Assembly: GCF_041435435.1 (NCBI RefSeq)
Contig: NZ_CP108494.1
Location: 5,986,501 to 6,050,500, forward strand
Direction: 5' to 3'
Origin: Streptomyces sp. NBC_01241
Lineage (GTDB): Bacteria; Actinomycetota; Actinomycetes; Streptomycetales; Streptomycetaceae
DNA length: 64,000 nt
The position numbers and the translations under genes are program-made. The stretch's first letter is position 1. Each line of letters opens with the position of its first letter. The notes beneath the pieces are model-generated. The model worked only from the letters and a program-made list of their open reading frames with translations, made no database searches and was not told where the DNA came from. Shown here piece after piece: positions 61,362-64,000 of the stretch.

Positions 61362-62195
61362 CTACGAACCCGGGAAGTACATACTTCTGGCCTCCGACAC
61401 CTCCGCGAGAATCTCGCTGACATCGGGGAAATTGGCGTCATGTTCAATGATCACGTTTTTCGGATTGCATAGGCTTGCCGCATGGGCCGCGAGTTCCCAT
61501 ATCTCTTTCACTATCAATTCCGAATGGCTGTCTACGTGCTTTCCTGTAGAATCCAGAGATGATCCCGCGAGGTGTATATGTACTACCCTCTCCATCGGTA
61601 TCCTCTCCAGGTAATCACTGGCAGAGAACCCGTAGTTCCGTGAATTTACGAAGAGGTTGGTGACGTCGAGCAGAATGAGACTGTCCGTTGCGGTCGTCAG
61701 CTCTGCGATGAAGGAGGCTCCGGACAGGTGGTCCGGGGACGGGCTCACGGAGTACGTCACGTTTTCCAGAGCCAATGGGACCCCGAGCTCCTCCTGGGCC
61801 TGAATCACATTCCTTTTGCAAGCAGCCAGGCTGGATTCGCTCAGGATCGGCGGGCACAGATGCCCTGAATCCATTCCGGGAATATACGTCATCGCCAGAT
61901 GTTCGCTGTGATACGAAGCGCCGCACAGCGATATCGCATCCCGCACGAAGGCCAGATACTCTGAGTCGATTGCGCCCGCACCGGCAACAGACATCGAAAC
62001 ACCATGCGTGACGACTTCGTACTTACTCGTCAGTTCACGCAATGCATCGAGATTCTCCGCATGTCGCCACTGGTCGACCAAGATCTCCAGGACGTCGAGG
62101 TCCGACTCGTGCCCCTCGAGTGCTTTCGCCAATTCGCTACGGTATCCGATGCCGGCCCCGTAGGACGGGATGTCCGACGCCGAGAAAGGATGCAT
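61362..62195 (-). CDS. MNIO (DUF692) multinuclear iron oxidase of a RiPP cluster
   Basis: 277 aa from ATG 62195, chosen because it forms a TGATG overlap with the preceding 44-aa gene; GTG 62255 gives a longer open frame that would run over that gene. TIM-barrel metal ligands of the family are visible: GIGYR (15-19), THGVSMS (H64), SEHL (E98, H99), LENVTY (E144), LDVTN (D177), VHIHLAG (H206, H208), VDSHS (D222, H224) and IEHDANF (E251, H252, D253). Relatives MbnB, TglH and ChrH oxidise cysteine residues of precursor peptides with a partner protein. Codon use and GC content are lower than in neighbouring genes. Confidence 0.93.
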   Translation of the reverse strand: MHPFSASDIPSYGAGIGYRSELAKALEGHESDLDVLEILVDQWRHAENLDALRELTSKYEVVTHGVSMSVAGAGAIDSEYLAFVRDAISLCGASYHSEHLAMTYIPGMDSGHLCPPILSESSLAACKRNVIQAQEELGVPLALENVTYSVSPSPDHLSGASFIAELTTATDSLILLDVTNLFVNSRNYGFSASDYLERIPMERVVHIHLAGSSLDSTGKHVDSHSELIVKEIWELAAHAASLCNPKNVIIEHDANFPDVSEILAEVSEARSMYFPGS

Positions 62196-62329
62196 CACTC
62201 CGAGGTACCCCTCTCGGATGTGTGGGTCGATCTCCTCAGGGACCACAACGCACACGCGCGGCAGGCATCACACCCCTCCAGCGGTGCTGCGAGGGGAAAG
62301 TCAATTGATTCTGATATATCCTCGAACAT
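62195..62329 (-). CDS. 44-aa CxxCxxC mini-protein in the MNIO cluster
   Basis: MFEDISESIDFPLAAPLEG then CDACRACALWSLRRSTH and a polar tail ending at TGA 62197-62195. The A of the stop is the first base of the MNIO start codon (TGATG). AGGTGAGAG lies 4 nt before its ATG. Three cysteines (20, 23, 26) suggest a metal-binding accessory protein or a second substrate. It also resembles small actinomycete proteins with a CxxCxxCA..W..R pattern. I do not know a function. Position, ribosome site and stop/start coupling argue that it is real. Confidence 0.65.
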   Translation of the reverse strand: MFEDISESIDFPLAAPLEGCDACRACALWSLRRSTHTSERGTSE

Positions 62330-62361
62330 CGGCTCTCACCTTAGGTCCGAATCCGCATGGG

Positions 62362-63177
62362 CTAGGAATCTTCGCGGCCGGCATGCCAGGCCACGACACC
62401 AATATTCACAAAGTCATGGATGAGTGTCTGCAGGTCCGATTCTGATACCCCCATAGCTTCGCGCAACTCTTTCCCGCATATTTCCGATCCGGTATGCGGG
62501 ACGGCCAGTTCTTCCAGGACCTTGAACGCCGGCCGGGCGAGCTTCAGGACGGTCGGGCGGTGTTGGTGAGACCTCGGCGGTGCGACCAGTAGATTCGTCA
62601 TCGAATCCGTCGCGGCTCGGAGGTCTGTCTTCCGCGTCATCACCGGAAGGGGGTCCACCTCGAAGGAGCCTATGTTCGTACCCTTCGGCCGCCAGTACAA
62701 ATTGCTTCGCGAGAAACGATGCGGCGTGCTCTCGCTGTTCAAGGAGTCTGCTGCCGGGTGTCGCGAGGTGATGAGCATCAGTTCCAGCCGTGCGACCGAC
62801 GGTAGGGCTTTGGGGATCCCGTAATAAACAGATGCTTCACGGATGTACTGAACAAAGGTCGCCGCTTTGACCTCTTGCGAATCCGAATGCCCGAACTGTC
62901 GCATTTCCAGAAAATCCTGGATGACGAACTCGAATTCATCTCCCAGTAAGGAAAATGTCACGGGGAGCATGGATGAAAGTGCCAGTTGCTGCTTCAGTCG
63001 CAACGTCGAGGCAAATTCTTGCACTTCTTCATTGGAGATTCCGGCAAGAAAGGATGATCCCTCCTCGTCCAGATCCAGTCTTCGGATGAATTCTTTCTTA
63101 TTGATGCTGTATGCCAGTTGGTACCCGGGGTTCAGGTAGAGCCTGAAGAGCACCCCCTGGATGCTGTGCATATCCAT
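62362..63177 (-). CDS. Partner protein of the MNIO enzyme (MbnC/TglI/HvfC-like N-domain)
   Basis: 271 aa from ATG 63177 with AAGGAG 7 nt upstream. Residues 1-95 follow the partner-protein pattern: GVLFRLYLNPGYQLAYSINK then KEFIRRLDLDEEGSSFLAGI, EEVQEFASTLRLKQQLALSSMLPVTFSLLGDEF, i.e. RLDL..EE..FL, FA..L..K, and LP.T..LLG. The C-terminal third (FKVLEELAVPHTGSEICGKELREAMGVSESDLQTLIHDFVNIGVVAWH) looks like a winged helix and may bind the leader peptide. Partner proteins present the precursor to the MNIO enzyme. The middle is unassigned. Confidence 0.75.
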   Translation of the reverse strand: MDMHSIQGVLFRLYLNPGYQLAYSINKKEFIRRLDLDEEGSSFLAGISNEEVQEFASTLRLKQQLALSSMLPVTFSLLGDEFEFVIQDFLEMRQFGHSDSQEVKAATFVQYIREASVYYGIPKALPSVARLELMLITSRHPAADSLNSESTPHRFSRSNLYWRPKGTNIGSFEVDPLPVMTRKTDLRAATDSMTNLLVAPPRSHQHRPTVLKLARPAFKVLEELAVPHTGSEICGKELREAMGVSESDLQTLIHDFVNIGVVAWHAGREDS

Positions 63178-63208
63178 GTCGCTTGCTCCTTGCAACGCAA
63201 TGCGAGAA

Positions 63209-63258
63209 TGCGGGCGGGCAGCCGATATCGTCATGCGGATATCGGCTGCCCGTCCGCA
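63209..63258 (-). terminator. Very strong hairpin between precursor and modification genes
   Basis: 21-bp arms (63209-63229 and 63238-63258) with one mismatch and an 8-nt loop; the inner arm ends in GCAGCCGATATC. It begins 11 bases after the precursor stop. In many RiPP operons a hairpin here lets precursor mRNA exceed enzyme mRNA. Confidence 0.85.
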
Positions 63259-63268
63259 TCTCAAGCCG

Positions 63269-63436
63269 TCAGGGCTGACCCGGGCCGCCGCACGGAGTGC
63301 AGCACCTCGATCCTCCGGGTATGCAGCACAGAGGCGGGAGGACCACCCCTTCGAAACCCTCGCTGTCGAGTTCGGCGATCGTAATCATCGGAGACTCGAT
63401 GCTAAACACATCTACTTCGGTCGCGGTCAGTGACAT
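63269..63436 (-). CDS. Cys-rich RiPP precursor peptide
   Basis: 55 aa from ATG 63436, chosen for GGAAGG 6 nt upstream; ATG 63475 adds 13 residues but has a poor ribosome site. Acidic leader MSLTATEVDVFSIESP and ITIAELDSEGFEG, then a core VVLPPLCCIPGGSRCCTPCG with GPGQP at the end. Cysteines at 37, 38, 45, 46 and 49, all in the C-terminal third; no Lys and one Arg. The layout of an acidic leader, PP hinge and Cys/Gly/Pro core directly before MNIO partner genes is that of a modified peptide substrate. The core matches no RiPP I recognise. Confidence 0.8.
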   Translation of the reverse strand: MSLTATEVDVFSIESPMITIAELDSEGFEGVVLPPLCCIPGGSRCCTPCGGPGQP

Positions 63437-64000
63437 TGGCGCCTTCCAGGGTAGATACGTATTCGGCTTTGCCATATCTGGCGGCTCTTCAATTCTCCGC
63501 CGGGATCAGTGTCTCCGTCGCTCTCGATCATGTCCAGGGGATCTATGGTCGTGGCTGGATTTCGACGTAACGAGCAGACTTTCGGCCAGAGTTGGAGTAT
63601 CGGAGGACGCGGCAAGCTCCGGGAGTTCGGCGTCATCGGCCACGGCCGGCAGTGCGGGCCGGTCGCCGCAGGCGCCACCGAGTTCCGCACCGGGGATGGT
63701 GAATGCGGCGGAAAATCGGCCTTGTTGTGGATACGGCGGACAATCAGCCTTGCTCGAGACCCAGTCCCTCGACACACTCGCGCCCGAGTGCCACCCCGGT
63801 CTCTTCGCGCTCAGCACCCCGCCAACTGGCGGTTGCACCCGCGTCCTGGGGACGGTCCTCGTCGACCGCGCGCTGACGTGTACCGTCGTCTTCCCGCTTC
63901 TCCAATTACCGCCACCTGGAAGGTTCATGAACCCGCACGGTCACATAGCTCAGCGTTTCCCGCTCGTCGCCCGCTTCCGGCCCGCATGCCTGCCTCTGCC
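63437..64000. other. Upstream region of the RiPP cluster; no gene assigned
   Basis: Holds the promoter of the precursor gene (a TTGAAG hexamer occurs on the minus strand near 63490). A plus-strand frame from ATG 63399 stays open to the window end (over 200 codons), and an ATG at 63927 in that frame follows GGAAGG. Its last 90 codons (LETQSLDTLAPECHPGLFALS..., LVDRALTCTVVFPLLQ) look more protein-like than the start, but I recognise nothing. Minus-strand frames here (63506-63928) are equally unsupported. Real content may lie beyond base 64000. Confidence 0.3.

Noticed and set aside
62195..62255. GTG 62255 as the start of the MNIO gene
   Set aside because: It would overlap the 44-aa gene, lacks family homology before MHPFSASDIPSYGAGIGYR, and the TGATG arrangement supports ATG 62195.
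63506..63928. 140-aa minus-strand ORF as a regulator of the RiPP cluster
   Set aside because: No helix-turn-helix or other domain, Arg/Pro/Ser-biased sequence, and competing open frame on the other strand; left unassigned.

Overview
The window is high-GC DNA with strongly GC-ending codons, frequent GTG/TTG starts and actinomycete-typical families (GlgE/GlgP, XRE plus DUF397 pair, guanine-type ADP-ribosyltransferase, heterodimeric ABC exporters). Gene content and order point to a Streptomyces chromosome, mostly conserved core. No rRNA, tRNA, CRISPR array or replication origin was seen.

Layout. 1-4.0 kb: alpha-glucan metabolism (5' part of glgE, divergent glgP). 4.1-6.2 kb: secreted M4 metalloprotease. 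6.3-9.1 kb: a TetR gene split by a 2161-bp IS607-type element carrying tnpA and tnpB; the element can be excised on paper at a GGTGA duplication and the TetR frame closes. 9.1-12.3 kb: zinc alcohol dehydrogenase and a NarL-type two-component system. 12.4-17 kb: a frameshifted DUF4190 membrane gene, a secreted tripeptidase-like hydrolase, an ABC-exporter remnant and an XRE/DUF397 locus with a palindromic operator. 17-24.7 kb: a heterodimeric ABC exporter, then a DrrAB-like ABC transporter with its own two-component system. 24.8-30.9 kb: glgX, two tandem L,D-transpeptidase lipoproteins, a MITE-like inverted repeat and an enoyl-CoA hydratase. 31-36.6 kb: an anti-sigma-type ATPase, a deviant NodB protein with a beta-propeller lipoprotein, a scabin/ScARP-like DNA ADP-ribosyltransferase, a GNAT protein and an orphan sesquiterpene-type cyclase.

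37-41.8 kb: a polar amino-acid ABC transporter with a class-I glutamine amidotransferase, divergent from a LacI regulator; two AAAACGTTTT operators 43 bp apart lie between them. 41.9-46.5 kb: one-carbon/serine metabolism (gcvT-gcvH-glyA, sdaA) behind a tandem glycine riboswitch. 46.7-49.2 kb: a P-loop kinase and two SseB-type genes. 49.7-56.2 kb: an oligopeptide (Dpp/Opp) transporter with a strong hairpin after the binding-protein gene. 56.3-61.3 kb: a TRIC channel, a thioesterase, a cysteine desulfurase, an amidase and mnmA; the desulfurase and MnmA form the sulfur relay for tRNA 2-thiouridine.

The most notable find is at 61.3-63.5 kb on the minus strand: a compact, lower-GC cluster that looks like an undescribed ribosomal peptide (RiPP) system. 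In transcription order it has a 55-aa precursor with a CC-CC-C tail, a very strong hairpin, a MbnC/TglI-like partner protein, a 44-aa CxxCxxC mini-protein missed by ordinary gene calling, and a DUF692/MNIO iron oxidase whose ATG overlaps the mini-protein stop codon (TGATG). A 24-bp tandem repeat marks the border between conserved mnmA and this island.
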